Assembly (NCBI RefSeq): GCF_963678975.1
Contig: NC_089279.1
Span: forward strand, 29,172,525-29,236,524
Direction of reading: 5' to 3'
Length of the DNA: 64,000 bases
DNA from: Dysidea avara
Taxonomy: Eukaryota; Porifera; Demospongiae; Dictyoceratida; Dysideidae
The notes under the pieces were generated by a model. That model did no database searches, was not told the origin of the DNA, and saw only the letters and a program-made list of their open reading frames with translations. The position numbers and the translations under genes are program-made. The stretch's first letter is position 1. The number at the start of each line of letters is the position of its first letter. This document shows, piece by piece, positions 45,827 to 56,870 of the stretch.

Positions 45827-46750
45827 ATGACGTTTTCTTCTTTGGTCTCTTATTTCAAAGCTTCAAATGAGTAGTTTATAACCAGTACATATGTGATTGA
45901 TGCTATATTCTCTGCTTGTGCAGAATCATCTTCGAAAAAGACGACGAAGGGTTCGATCTTGGGGGATTCGACGGATGATCCAGTCACGTACTTTCCAAGT
46001 GAGGTAGTCTTCCGCATCTTCAGTTTAGTCCCAGAGTACGACCTTCTTCGCTTGTTTGCAAGAGGTGGAGAAGCGTCGTTACCGATCCTTACTTATGGCA
46101 ATCGAAAATCGCTCTAACCAGTAAAATTAGCTCACAACTTTTTGAATTGGGTGCTGAGTTAAAATTGGACTGGGCAAAGCTTAATCTGAAAGTGATCAAT
46201 AAGAACTTGTTGAACTGTTTTGATAAGAAGGGACAACTTAGTTTGTCTCCATGGCAAATAATCAAGAATGGTGGCGATTGTTGGTGTGTGGAAGACATGG
46301 CAATTAAAGATGACAAAACACAACTTATCAGTCAAGGAAAATGGTGGCAGCAAAAGCAACTATGCTACTTCCTATGGCCTATGTACCAGAAGGCAAATAG
46401 TTGATTTGGTGGCAGCAGGCTTACACCCAGAAATCCTTGACAAGTTACAACCTACCATTGAAGCTTCTGAGTGGTATGCTGCCAGGTGGGACTGTGGCTC
46501 CACCTACTGGGTACGTGTTACACTTCTTGATGCTAAAAAGAAGAAGATTGTTGAAGACGCTTTTGAAGATACTACTCCACAGTGGGCTGGTGGGGAGAAA
46601 GGATGGTGTAAGTACTCCTACTCTTTTAGCAGTTATGGACCTGGTGTACGCTATGTAGAGTTTTGGGATCAAGGAAAGGACACTCAATTCTGGGCTGGAC
46701 ATTATGGCAGTAAAATGGCTGGGGCTGTTATTAAAGTTTCATTTAATTAA
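45827..46750 (+). pseudogene. Second F-box/FBA gene copy, broken (block B)
   Basis: Colinear with the intact copy at 8837-9779. The start region survives as ATGACG. The exon 1 splice donor is AT instead of GT (TTCAA|ATGAGT, about 45867). A 10-bp deletion in the F-box (CTTCTTCGCTTGTTTGC, near 46050) and a 4-bp insertion (ATCAGTCAAGG, near 46330) shift the frame. The 3' 418 bp, which encode most of the FBA domain, stay open (frame within 46268-46750) and differ from block A at one silent site. A truncated FBA-only protein of up to 160 residues could be made, but I consider the copy a pseudogene. Upstream of 46330 the two copies differ by about 4%, so the 3' identity is unusual. Confidence 0.9.
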
Positions 46751-49700
46751 TTTGACTGGGGCTTTGTACTGCTTTCTTAATTTTTGTATTTGGTATTATA
46801 ATTCTAATGTGAAGAATCAAAATATTATTTATCTGTACAGATGTATTAAATGTTTTAGCCACAGTATGACTTCATCTGTCATTAGCCATGATTGTGTAGA
46901 TTTACAAGCACTGCTACTACAATCCATCTATGGATTGTAGTAGTATAGCGCTATACAATAGGCATGCATGTATGGTGCTCATGCACATTAGTTGTAGTGT
47001 ATTATAGTTGTAATAACTTGTGCACAAGAGGTCAGACAGATCACTGTTCTTTGGGATTTTTGGGTGGTGTTGGGCCCCTGCCTGAACCATTGTTAAAAGC
47101 ATGGGCCAGCTGCCCATTGCAAAACCATCATCCACTGAAGTAGGAGCTCATAAGCATACAAGGCCAAAAGGAGATTATTCACAATATACTGTAGCTAGCT
47201 ATGTTCCTTTGCGGTATAAAGAGCAGTAATTGCCTGGAATGTGCCTGTAATGTTAGCAGGTGCTAGCAGTTTAACCAGTTGTATGGACGGTGTTAATATA
47301 TACTGACTGGGTAGTTAATTCTGATTTCGATAAACTTCTGTCACTTGTCCCCTACAGCAGAGAGCTTTCAAATTGGTTGCTGAGTTAATTGTTACAATAT
47401 TGTAAAAGCTGTAATTTCACACTCTTCAAGTTTACAAATGGCACACGAAGAGTTTGACTTGATTATGGCTTCCCTTTAAAAACCTGTGTCATAAGATGTA
47501 ACAAATCACTGAGCAGTAGTGAATATGCCTTATACTGTTTCTGACAGAATCATAGAGGACAAACAGAACCTTTTCTTGGTGGCCTTATAAATAATGCTAG
47601 CAAAACATTAATTTGTGTCAGCTGATTAATCAGGAGGCATTACTGGTGTATTTGTACAGAAAAAAGAGGATGGGGCTGGAGAAGTGGCAAGTAGAAACTC
47701 AGAGGATTCAGACAAACAATTGGGTCAGAGGCAACTCACTGTGATAATTAACATGTACACTGTATAACGAAATTCACAATCAAGTAAACTGTGCCATGTA
47801 ATGGCACCAAAGTAGCCACAATACTTTTAAGCTTGACAACTTATTACCATAGGATTTACATGCCTACATGATTATAGTTTCATTACTTTATAGCTAATGA
47901 TGGTTTAATCAGCTATTATAATAGTATGTTCGCGTTGAGCTGAATCCTCAAAAACATTTAATAGCTGATGGATGCAATTACACATGATCTTGAAATTTGG
48001 CTCATTTGTAGTACTACTTGACCCGCTAAAAATATTTCAAAATCTTTTTGTTCAAATGTTTGACATAATATTACAAAATTTTCACAACACATTTCCTATG
48101 GGGAAGCCTTATAAATACAGTGTCCACTTGTAATGGAGCCGAACCATACGTGTCTGTTGTTGACACCTTTGCTGTTACCACTAATCATCTGGTTGGCTGA
48201 AAAGTTAACTCTGTTGAGAAAAAATCTACTTTTAATTTTTAGTTGTTTTTCAGGATTCAGCTCAACTTGTACATACTATAGTGAAGAGCTCCTATATATA
48301 TACATAAGTGAGGAAAGTGTCTTACTTATACAATGTACAGCGTGTATAGTAGATAATATTATATTGCTTACTTATAACATGGCTTCCTGTACATAGGTAC
48401 ACTCAACTACAAGTAGGACACTCTCTTCTGTCTGTTAGGAGTTCTCAGTGCCAGCTCCTTCTACCTCTTTTTGCCATGCTATTACATAAATTTATATAAA
48501 TGCTGCAATTTTTATGTGAATGGTCTGTATTACAAGTAATCAAAAGAGCTCAACAAGTTCTTAAGTTGCAACTGCCATTACATAATTTAGGCAACAAGTG
48601 TGTGTTGTATGTGTACACTTATATACATAACAGGGGAGGATCCAGACTTTTGGAAAGGGAGGGGGGTCAAAATGAAATGACACAACAGGGAAGACACACC
48701 TTAGTGTGCTGCATGCAGTCTAGAGGGGTCTGAGGGCATGCCCCCCTCCCCTAGGAAATTTTTGAAAATTAAACCCTCTGAGATAGAATTTGAGAGTGAT
48801 TTCGGCATGGATTCATCACAATTTTTTATTCAACTGTTGTATTACAGATGACTGCTCTATTAGGGTATCTTGATCTTGATATTTATGGTAAGCTCTTGAC
48901 TAACAAAGTTGCTATTGTCCAACTAAATAATATGCCATGCAGGAAATTTTTGAACATCAGATTTGAAATTGAATGTGTGGCTAATTTCAGCAGTTTACTA
49001 GAATAACTATCACTGAATATTTACCTGACACAGTGCTCTATATTTGATGACTATAGAGTATCTCAATTTTGATGTTTACAATTGTTGATGAGCCAGGGTT
49101 TCCAGCTACCCTCCTGCTGAACTATACTGTACAGCAGTTCTGCACAGTATACTATACACTTATGTGCACTCAAATACAATGGTAGTAGCTAGCTAGACAG
49201 GATCTTTGAATGCACTCAATGCAACTCCCTTGAAAATCTGAACATTGAAATGTTTATACATTTAACAGATTTTGGTGTGTAACTATATTGCTATTTAGAC
49301 AACAATCGAAGGAAAGTTACTGTTCATGTGTTAAAGAAATTTTGCTTGAATATACATTGTCATTCATAATACACACAACTGAGCTGTATACTTTTATGTA
49401 ACACTCAAATATATTTAATTGTGGGTTTTAATTAGCATGCAGCTGTAGGCTGGCCATTGGGAGTCTTGGGAATACAGCATTTATATGATAGAGACTGGTG
49501 GTAGCAAGAGTTCATAACATAATTTAGGGTGGTAGCTATTTATACAGCTAAAAGTCACAAATAGAAAGATAAACATCACTGGATGAGAATACAACATAAT
49601 TGACATGTCTGCCAAAAATGTTTGGAAGAGCCCCCTTTGACTCCCCTAAATCCAACACTGATACATAATTATGCACACTACACAACATACATATTACACT

Positions 49701-50284
49701 ATACACAAACTATACACACTTAACTCCTCTTCTCCTTCTTTGACTGCCTGTTGAACAGTTTCCTTAGCTCCTTATGGAGGCTATACCCACCTGACCAAAG
49801 GTGTTGAGCAACCCAACTGTTACAAGACTGTCTATTTAGGCCAGGTGAGTGAACCTCTAGGAGGGCAGAATCGTATACACACAATATGGGCTGATCTAGG
49901 GGGGGGGGGGGGGGGGGGGGGGTGAATGGGGTGGCACCATTGCATGGTCTTGCAGCTACTCGTGGGGATATGCAATGTTTTACTGAAATGATTCTATAAC
50001 TTAACACTAATCACACTAGCTTTTGTTATTATGTTTAGCTATAGTCACAAATTATTTTATCAATGTGATCCCTGCATTACCAATCAGATTCCAATGAGGA
50101 TTTCTTGAAGGAATATGGTCTGAGTCAATTTTTCATTATTATTTTGGTATAGCTAATTGCCAGCAAATCACCCGCCAAATGGGACTGTACAAAAGCTATT
50201 GAATGACACAAAAATTAAAGTAGGTTATTTATTAGAAAGTTATGAAAAAGTATAATATAAATACAGCGATGTTTATTCCTGTGT
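46751..50284. other. Duplicated noncoding stretch, pairs with 9780-12132
   Basis: Colinear with block A apart from the MITE at 47916-48278 and a G run of about 21 at 49900-49921. It carries the same TCTAGAGGGGTCTGAGGGCA and GGGCTGATCTAGGGGGG repeats. No gene seen. Confidence 0.6.
47916..48278. mobile_element. MITE with GTTGAGCTGAATCCT ends; empty site in block A
   Basis: AGTATGTTCGCGTTGAGCTG(AATCCT) at the left is mirrored by (AGGATT)CAGCTCAACTTGTACATACT at the right. A TA flanks both ends (47914-47915 and 48279-48280). Block A reads straight through as CAGCTAGTGAAGAGC (about 10760-10775), an empty target site. A second family member is at about 54345-54645. Confidence 0.88.
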
Positions 50285-50350
50285 GGTATGTGATCAGTAA
50301 TGATAGTTATAATAGTTATTCAATGGAGCAAACCTAAACTATCATTTCCT
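50285..50350. repeat. Hairpin related to 12133-12217
   Basis: GTATGTGATCAGTAATGATA(GTT) pairs with AACTATCATTTCCTACATAT. It is the block B counterpart of the block A hairpin, and colinearity jumps here from A 12.2 kb to A 19.86 kb. Confidence 0.6.
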
Positions 50351-50519
50351 ACATATTACATACAACAGAGGAATGTGTTATGGAATGTGAAATGTGTTAT
50401 GGAATGTGGAATGTGTTATGTGTTACCCTGTACTGGGACTGATTACAAAATGCAAATGATAGGTGCACAAGAGGTCTCACTCTTAATTGACTCTTAATGA
50501 TATTGGCTCAAGGCAACAA

Positions 50520-50960
50520 CTATATACCATAGTCACAACACATATAGTCTCCATTTTGTCTCAATAAAATGTTCTCCACCTTTAGGTCTCTGTGAGTATT
50601 TGGCCTAGTTCTATTATGAAGTCTGGTCACAGCCAAACAGATGTCACAGAATATCTTCAGCACTTCTTGCTCATTAAATCCTTGTTGAATACGTTGGTTC
50701 TTGATATCCAATAGTTGCCCACCCTTGATCAGCTCCATCATAGGCTTCACTGACATCAACAATGAGTTGGTTGATCACTGAGCCAATGTATTGCACCGAA
50801 TGAGGATGACGTAACATGGTTTTCATCACTGCTATATCTCTTGTTTGCACAACAAGTTAGCCTGGTTGTTCACAGCTAGTCTCTTAAGCTACCACTAACA
50901 TCTTGTACTTGAAAAACAAAGGTAAACCCTCCCTCAGCAATAGTCTTCTCCAGGACTGCC
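50520..50960 (-). pseudogene. Protein kinase pseudogene fragment, NAK family (AAK1/BIKE/GAK-like)
   Basis: On the minus strand, about 145 codons spread over three frames match the N-lobe to activation segment of NAK kinases. EKTIAEGGFTFVFQVQDVSG is the Gly-rich loop and LKRLAVNNQANL holds the VAIK lysine. VQTRDIAVMKTMLRHPHSVQ and YIGSVINQL are followed by ELIKGGQLLDIKNQRIQQGF and NEQEVLKIFCDICLAVTRLH. The catalytic loop is THRDLKVENILL (HRDxKxxN kept, with Thr for the usual Ile) and the metal motif is DYG in place of DFG. The fragment ends at DYG. There are at least two frameshifts and a stop, and no introns are visible, so a truncated retrocopy is likely. It has no counterpart in block A, and 32 bp later B rejoins the duplicated sequence. 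Confidence 0.88.
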
Positions 50961-51054
50961 CTGTATATAAGTCCTGCCCAGATAGTCAGTCGCCATCCTC
51001 AAGCAGTAAAAAACCGTGTGCTTTGCTTGCACCATGACTGTACGTAATAGTTAG

Positions 51055-51690
51055 ATGATAGCACTGTCAACTCTTTTCCCAATTTAAATACTTCTGCTAG
51101 CTACTCTCAACTTGAAATATGCACCCCCCCCTTAGTTTATTTCTGGATCAGTGCCTGACAATTTTTCTATATAATGTTCACCAATAAAGCTGTTGGCTAT
51201 CTGCTTTACACGTACTGCCACAGTGTGGAGATTATAAGTTCCTGATGTAACTAAGGTGTTGAACAATGTGACATGCCAGTAGCTGGTGTCTGGTCAATCA
51301 TGTTATCATTATCAATAGTGCAAAGAGAGAGCATACTATACTACTAAGAATTTGTTTTGTTCTTTCTTTTTTTGTCAGCTGAATTTGTTATATATACATT
51401 GGTTGGTTATTTCATCATGGAGAGGTGCATGCCTTCACCTTGGTTGTATATATGATGATTTAGTTTGGTATGCTTTATGCCAAGAGAGGACATGCACGGT
51501 CAAGGAGGCAGACCACCTGTGCAGTAAACTTTTCACAACAGAAATGTATGCACGATGATCACATGTATGTATTTATATGGTTTCCTATATACTTGCACAT
51601 AATTCAACAGCACTAATACAAGTTGTGTTGTATATATATGTATATATATACGTATGTATATATATAGGGTAATAGCCATAATATGTATGA
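51055..51690. other. Duplicated noncoding stretch, pairs with 20017-20720
   Basis: Matches block A, for example AAATACTTCTGCTAGCTACT and TCAGCTGAATTTGT. Short frames have no counterpart in A and are not genes. Confidence 0.55.
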
Positions 51691-51697
51691 GGATATT

Positions 51698-51830
51698 TTA
51701 TAGTTATAACACGCTTACGAGGAATATGACTAAAATATACGCACGATTCACGAGAGCGCGCAGCGCTCGAGTGAGAATATTTAGTCATATTCCGAGTAAT
51801 CGTGTTATAACTGTTATATTCTACACCCTA
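51698..51830. mobile_element. Foldback MITE
   Basis: TTATAACACG...GGAATATGACTAAAAT is mirrored by ATTTAGTCATATTCC...CGTGTTATAA, with a GCGCGCAGCGCTCGAG core. Arms are about 50 bp. It lies at the left edge of a roughly 5.2-kb insertion that block A lacks. Confidence 0.75.
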
Positions 51831-54344
51831 GTAGATGAAAACGATTATAGATAGTGAGTTATAGTGAAACAGCACCTCCTGGAGATGGAAATCAATAGAA
51901 ATTCTTGATGGATCAGACTTTTAACGGTGCCACGCCCACATAGTCGCGATTAGTGAGTTATCCACGAAGGAGACAAGAGTTCGCCGAAACTTGTTCCAGT
52001 TCCTGAGGTGAATAATTGTTGGTTGATTTAGGCGCTTGTTATTAGAGACTTGTTTACCGTTTAGATAAGGATTTCGCGGAATGTGTGAAGTTACACCATA
52101 TATGGTAAGCGTAGCCACAAAGCGTGGTATCAAGACTCACGGTAGTGAGTCGCGAGGCCAAGAAGCACAAAGCGCGCGCCCACAAAATAATAATAATAAA
52201 CACGCGACCACTACTGTGAGTCATTTACATGAGGGATCGATTACGCAATCTTTTAAAACCCGCATGGCGAAATCTCAGCCTTACTAAAAGATTCCGCCTA
52301 AAACCAAGGGCATGTAACCTTTGTATAATGAGTAACTACTACACGAAAAGTCAGGCGAATTGTTGGAGTAGTTCGTTCCATCGCCCACCCATTAAATAAA
52401 TTATTTATTCAAATGTGCATCGTTCTTTTTTTCGTTTTCTTTGTCATCGCATCCCATTGGAGCGATTTTCTTTCAACCATGAAGTCGTATTGTAAAAAGG
52501 CTGCGGCTATCAGGGGCTTTTTACACAATGTATCTGCACATTTAATTTCACTAAGAGTTGTTTGTTGGTTTATGAGATCGCTTTTGTGCTCTTTGAAGAT
52601 TCAAACTTGCCTCCATGACGTCGAGATGTGAGGCGCCCGCCTCAATTCCCAAACCCAAACAGTGTGGAAGTGGTTAGCCATAGCGAGCTGGCTGATTTCA
52701 TTGTGCTGTCAACTCTTGGTTTAATTGTGAGTCCAGTCACTGATTTGTTTTAAATTCGCCACGGTATGCCTCCACTGACTCGTTATAGCGTGACTCCGGC
52801 CCATGCAGGGCTGTACATAGCTATAGCCAGCTGTTTCATACCCGCTGTAGTGATATAGTTGAAGTAACTTACTGCTACATTACCCGTGCACGTCTTTAAT
52901 CCCGCCCCAGCCCTTCAGTGCCTGCGAAACTTCAGTGTTCACTTAAAAAGCCAGCATCAGCGCATCACCTTTCAGTAACCCACAATTATAGACCGAAACT
53001 CTTTAATGATAGCATGAATATACTGTAATAGTAAACATTTACATTATGATGATCCCATAAAATTTAAAAAATGACTACAATAGCACAAGAAGCCAGATAC
53101 ACTAGCGTTTGGCTATGAAGTACCACCAAGAGTTCATAATATAGTAGTGGGGTCTTGGTAGCTACCACATATTAATTTTTCTTCACCATTTGCGTGATTT
53201 GTCCATTGACCATAAACTCACCCGCCAACAGTCACAGCATCAGTATCCACCCTGCATATACAGAAAGGGATACAGTATGGTAAGGCACAGCAACTAAAAC
53301 CATGTAATCATATAGTCAGACTAACATGTCAACAAACACTTAATTCCACTATTATGATTATTGTGAAAGTGAGCATCCCACATAGCCATTCCCAAGATGT
53401 ATTCAGCATACTGCAGCAGTTGATGACCAATTTTGGAATAAGACTTGTTTTGTGGTTCTCACCTACATTGTTGACATAACAATTTTGGTTGCTAGGAGAC
53501 ATATAAACTAGGAGGGACTAATGGTTATAGCATAATGGTCAACAAGTTACACAACAGCAAAGGAAATTTTAATTAAACTAGCAGTGATTGGATAGTTGAT
53601 AGATAAAAGTAGAAGACAATTTGTAGTATTTCCAGTCCTGATTGTTTGAGAATAAGCACATTAGCTGCTATAAGCATGAAAAAAGCAAGACAGACTAAAT
53701 TTTAACATGTAAACTCATTATGCACCTACCAATGTGTTCCCCCCTTGGATGTAATGCCTGTAAGTGGGGCTTTACAAGGCGAATTGACATGAAACTGCTG
53801 CTTCACTATGGGGCATTTGACAATCATTCATTAAACACCCCAGTATTTTTTCTACGCTATATCAAATCCCCCACATTGCAACTGGAGCCAATGGTGGGGA
53901 TTTGACACAATAGGTTTGTCCTACCATGGGGCATTTAACATTCGGTTGTGCCCACTATAGCCCTATATATGCCCGAGGGGGAGGGGGGGTTAGTAGGGCA
54001 ATACATTGATATGTGCATTATATATAATATGGTGCATCTACTGGGGTAAGTAGATTAAGCCTGTACCTTGCGGGCCTAAGCATGTTCCTCTCCTGCTTTA
54101 AAAAATAATCTTTTATTGCCTGCCCCTAACTGGAGTTTGCCTGACACCTTCAACATGACAAAAAGCTGTCTAAAATGGTTAATTTAGCTTTGACCATTGG
54201 CAAACTACAACACTCAACAATTATATCAGAGTATACATAACTCTATATATCTGCCCAGTTACTATATAGTAGGGTCCATGGTTGTCTTAGATCTGCTTAT
54301 ATTATTATCACATCAATCAATCGATGTATAGTAATTACGGCCTA
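51831..54344. other. Block B-specific CpG-richer region, possibly with a minus-strand exon
   Basis: Absent from block A. Between 51900 and 53000 it is richer in CpG than its surroundings, with frames I cannot assign (for example ATKRGIKTHGSESRGQEAQS on the plus strand at about 52110-52170). See the separate entry for minus-strand exon-like pieces. Confidence 0.35.
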
Positions 54345-55423
54345 TTGTATGTACGCATTGAGCTGAGCCCTAAAAAATATTAACTCATTTGTAGTATTGA
54401 CTTACCCGCTAATCATTCAAATGCCTGACACATTATTTATAGCCAAATTTTTCACCATACATTATAGGAAGCCATAAAAGCATATAGCCTATTAACCTTT
54501 CCTGAACTGTTGGTGGAAGCACTTGTTTGCTCTTGATATCTTTGTTGTCATCACCAACCATCTTGGTTGGTTGAAATGTTGAGAAAATATCCTCTTTCAT
54601 TTTTAGCTGTTTTCTCAGGGTTCAGCTCAACTTGTTCGCGGTCTGACCCACGCAGCTAGAACAAGCCAGCTACAAGGCTCTGGCAAGGGGGTGTCATGTC
54701 GGCTCACGCTGTAGGTAGATCTGCAACCGTGGTCAAAGTCTTGACCAATTTTCACCTTGACCTTTGACTTGCAGCATTTATCATTGTGACTTGAGCGTTT
54801 CTTGTTGAACTTTTGACCTCCACTTATTTCTCTATTTTCCTATACGCACCTGCACTTGTAACCTAGTATGATACTTTCTTAGTGCGTGCTACCAGCAGCT
54901 GGGAGAGAAAAATCATTATAATTACGGCAAAATGCCTGTTGGAGCTTTAAAACATCTTCTTGGAGATCCTTACTTCTTGTGAGTTACGTATAATTCCGTA
55001 AACTTGATAGTAGCTACGTATAGTTTTCGATTGTGGGTTTCAAATCTTCCGTATCGTCTTGACCCACTGTAAGAGCTATTTTGTGGCCTTGACCGTTGAC
55101 TTAGAGTTTGACTGCGGTCGCAGATCGACCTACAGCAAGAGCCTGAGTGACACCCCCTTGCTCTGGCCTACATGCACAAGCATAGTATATAATCCCAGGA
55201 AGCTCAGTACTATTGCATGGGAGATTCCTGTCTAAAAATACGACGGTAGTTATTTAGCCATTTACAATGACTTAACTATCCACGAACTTACCCGGAAATT
55301 TGCTGGGAGAATAGTGTGATGCATTCAGTGCGGTCAGGTTTCATGTCCATTCCGAGGCATACATTCAGCAACAACTCGCAGCTGATTCGGCTCCACTTGT
55401 CACGCACAGATTTCGAATACACT
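53222..55423 (-). CDS. Possible minus-strand gene fragment, two exon-like pieces
   Basis: Piece 1 (55423-55292) is open in one frame: VYSKSVRDKWSRISCELLLN, VCLGMDMKPDRTECITLFSQ, QISG. It ends at a strong GTAAGT donor and is preceded by a CpG-rich, promoter-like stretch. Piece 2 (53251-53222) follows TATATGCAG and continues in phase as VDTDAVTVGG up to a GTGAGT donor. Beyond that donor a shifted frame reads GEFMVNGQITQMVKKN and stops, so a frameshifted end is also possible. No family recognised and no third exon found. In the first piece the earliest in-frame Met is at MDMKPDR. Low confidence. Confidence 0.25.
54345..54648. mobile_element. MITE, same family as 47916-48278
   Basis: Starts TGTATGTACGCATTGAGCTG(AGCCCT) and ends (AGGGTT)CAGCTCAACTTGTTCGCG, with a related interior (GTAGTATTGACTTACCCGCT). 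Clearly the same family, more diverged. Confidence 0.75.
54684..55160. mobile_element. MITE with CAAGGGGGTGTCA ends and 6-bp target duplication
   Basis: An imperfect terminal inverted repeat of about 50 bp: CAAGGGGGTGTCA...GCTGTAGGTAGATCTGCAAC mirrored by GTCGCAGATCGACCTACAGC...TGACACCCCCTTG. CTCTGG lies on both sides (54678-54683 and 55161-55166). Internal TTGACC repeats. No transposase. The superfamily is not assigned. Confidence 0.8.
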
Positions 55424-55616
55424 AGTTATATCACCAACCCACTGCTTCAGCAAGAACAGTTAAGACTGTAGCCTCGACTTTGCCGGTTCTTATCTTACGT
55501 GAAACATCACGCGAGATATCACGTGAGTCCTTGTGGGAATCTGAACATAATTTTCAGTTTGAATGAATTTTCTCTGAGCAAATCACTTTTAGTAGTGCTT
55601 CTAAACACTGAACTTG

Positions 55617-56057
55617 CAGTGGCGGATCTAGAGGGGTTTCTGGGGTTTCGACAGAAACCCACTGACAATTTGTCATAGCAAACAATTATATACCACTGTA
55701 TTTCAGTAGCATGCATGCAGTTGCACTTAACTGACGCCATTTATAGCTATTAAACCCTCAGCAACACTTCACTTTTTATCTCTCACTGCATTAAAAACGA
55801 TCGAGATACTCTAATAGAGCAGTCATGTAACTACTCTAATAGAGCAATCAAAGCTACAGCTTGTAGTCACCATCTTTGCCCTATAGTTAGCTATATAGCA
55901 TTTATTTAAAGCATTGGATTTATTGCAATTGGTAACTAAAAATAGCTTAAAATCCAATTTCAGAACTTCTAAAGTCTCAAAATTTTCCGTAGAAATGCTT
56001 TATTCAGCTACACCAACTTTCAGAAACCCCCTTTTAAAAATCCTAGATCCACCACTG
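55617..56057. mobile_element. hAT-like MITE with 5-bp target duplication
   Basis: Ends CAGTGGCGGATCTAG and (inverted) CTAGATCCACCACTG, flanked by ACTTG on both sides (55612-55616 and 56058-56062). It contains two opposed CTCTAATAGAGCA-type motifs. Same family as 31737-32057. Confidence 0.85.
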
Positions 56058-56254
56058 ACTTGGAAGCTTTTGCTACTAATTTAGCTAGCTAATCTGTTGC
56101 TAAAGCTGTTATTATGCATGCATGCATGCAGTGTCTCCTATAGTACTAAGCGACCACAGGAGTCATACCAACAGTGTGACCTTCACACTTCTGGATTTAC
56201 AGTGTATGTAATATAATACCTAGCTGTATGTTCTCTAGTCAACAAAAAGTAGTG

Positions 56255-56870
56255 ATATCCTGTGCCAAAAACAGCCCAGCTGTAAAAAAAGGCAAGGCCA
56301 AGAATGCACAAGTACATGTTCATGGAGTAACCAAAAGACATGATATCAAAATCTGGCCAAGAAAGCATTTACAGTATAGGCACTTTTGTGCATTCATTTT
56401 CTATATGTTTCACATTATCACATACAGATAGCTGTACATGTGTGCTTACAATATAAACAATACTTCTGAGATGATAAAAGATATTACACTGCATTGTTAC
56501 CAAAATTAATTTAACTAAAAATTTACAATTGGTTTCTACTTGGCCATCTTTTTGCACTGTATATTAAAATAAAAAGATGGCCAAGTAGAAACCAATTGTA
56601 AATTTTTAGTTAAATTAATTTTGGTAACAATGCAGTGTAATCATCTTTTATCATCTCAGTAGTATTGTTTATATTGCAAGCACACATGTACAGCTAGCTG
56701 GATGTGATAATGTGAAGCATATAGAAAACGAATACACAAAAGTGCCTATACTGTAAATGCTTTCTTGGCCAGATTTTGATATCATGTCTTTTGGTTACTC
56801 CATGAACATGTACTTGTGCATTCTTGGCCTCGCCTTTTTTTACAGCTGGGCTGTTTTTGGCACAGGTATC
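56255..56870. repeat. Near-perfect long inverted repeat: ~300-bp arms, 17-nt loop
   Basis: Left arm 56255-56553 and right arm 56571-56870 are reverse complements with only a few mismatches. The loop is GCACTGTATATTAAAAT. Outer ends are CCAAAAACAGCCCAGCTGTA and its inverse. Mid-arm phrases GTAACCAAAAGACATGATAT and AATTAATTTAACTAAAAATT recur inverted. No coding frame is convincing. The end motif links it to the AACAGCCAAGCTGT family (2239, 38158). Confidence 0.95.
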
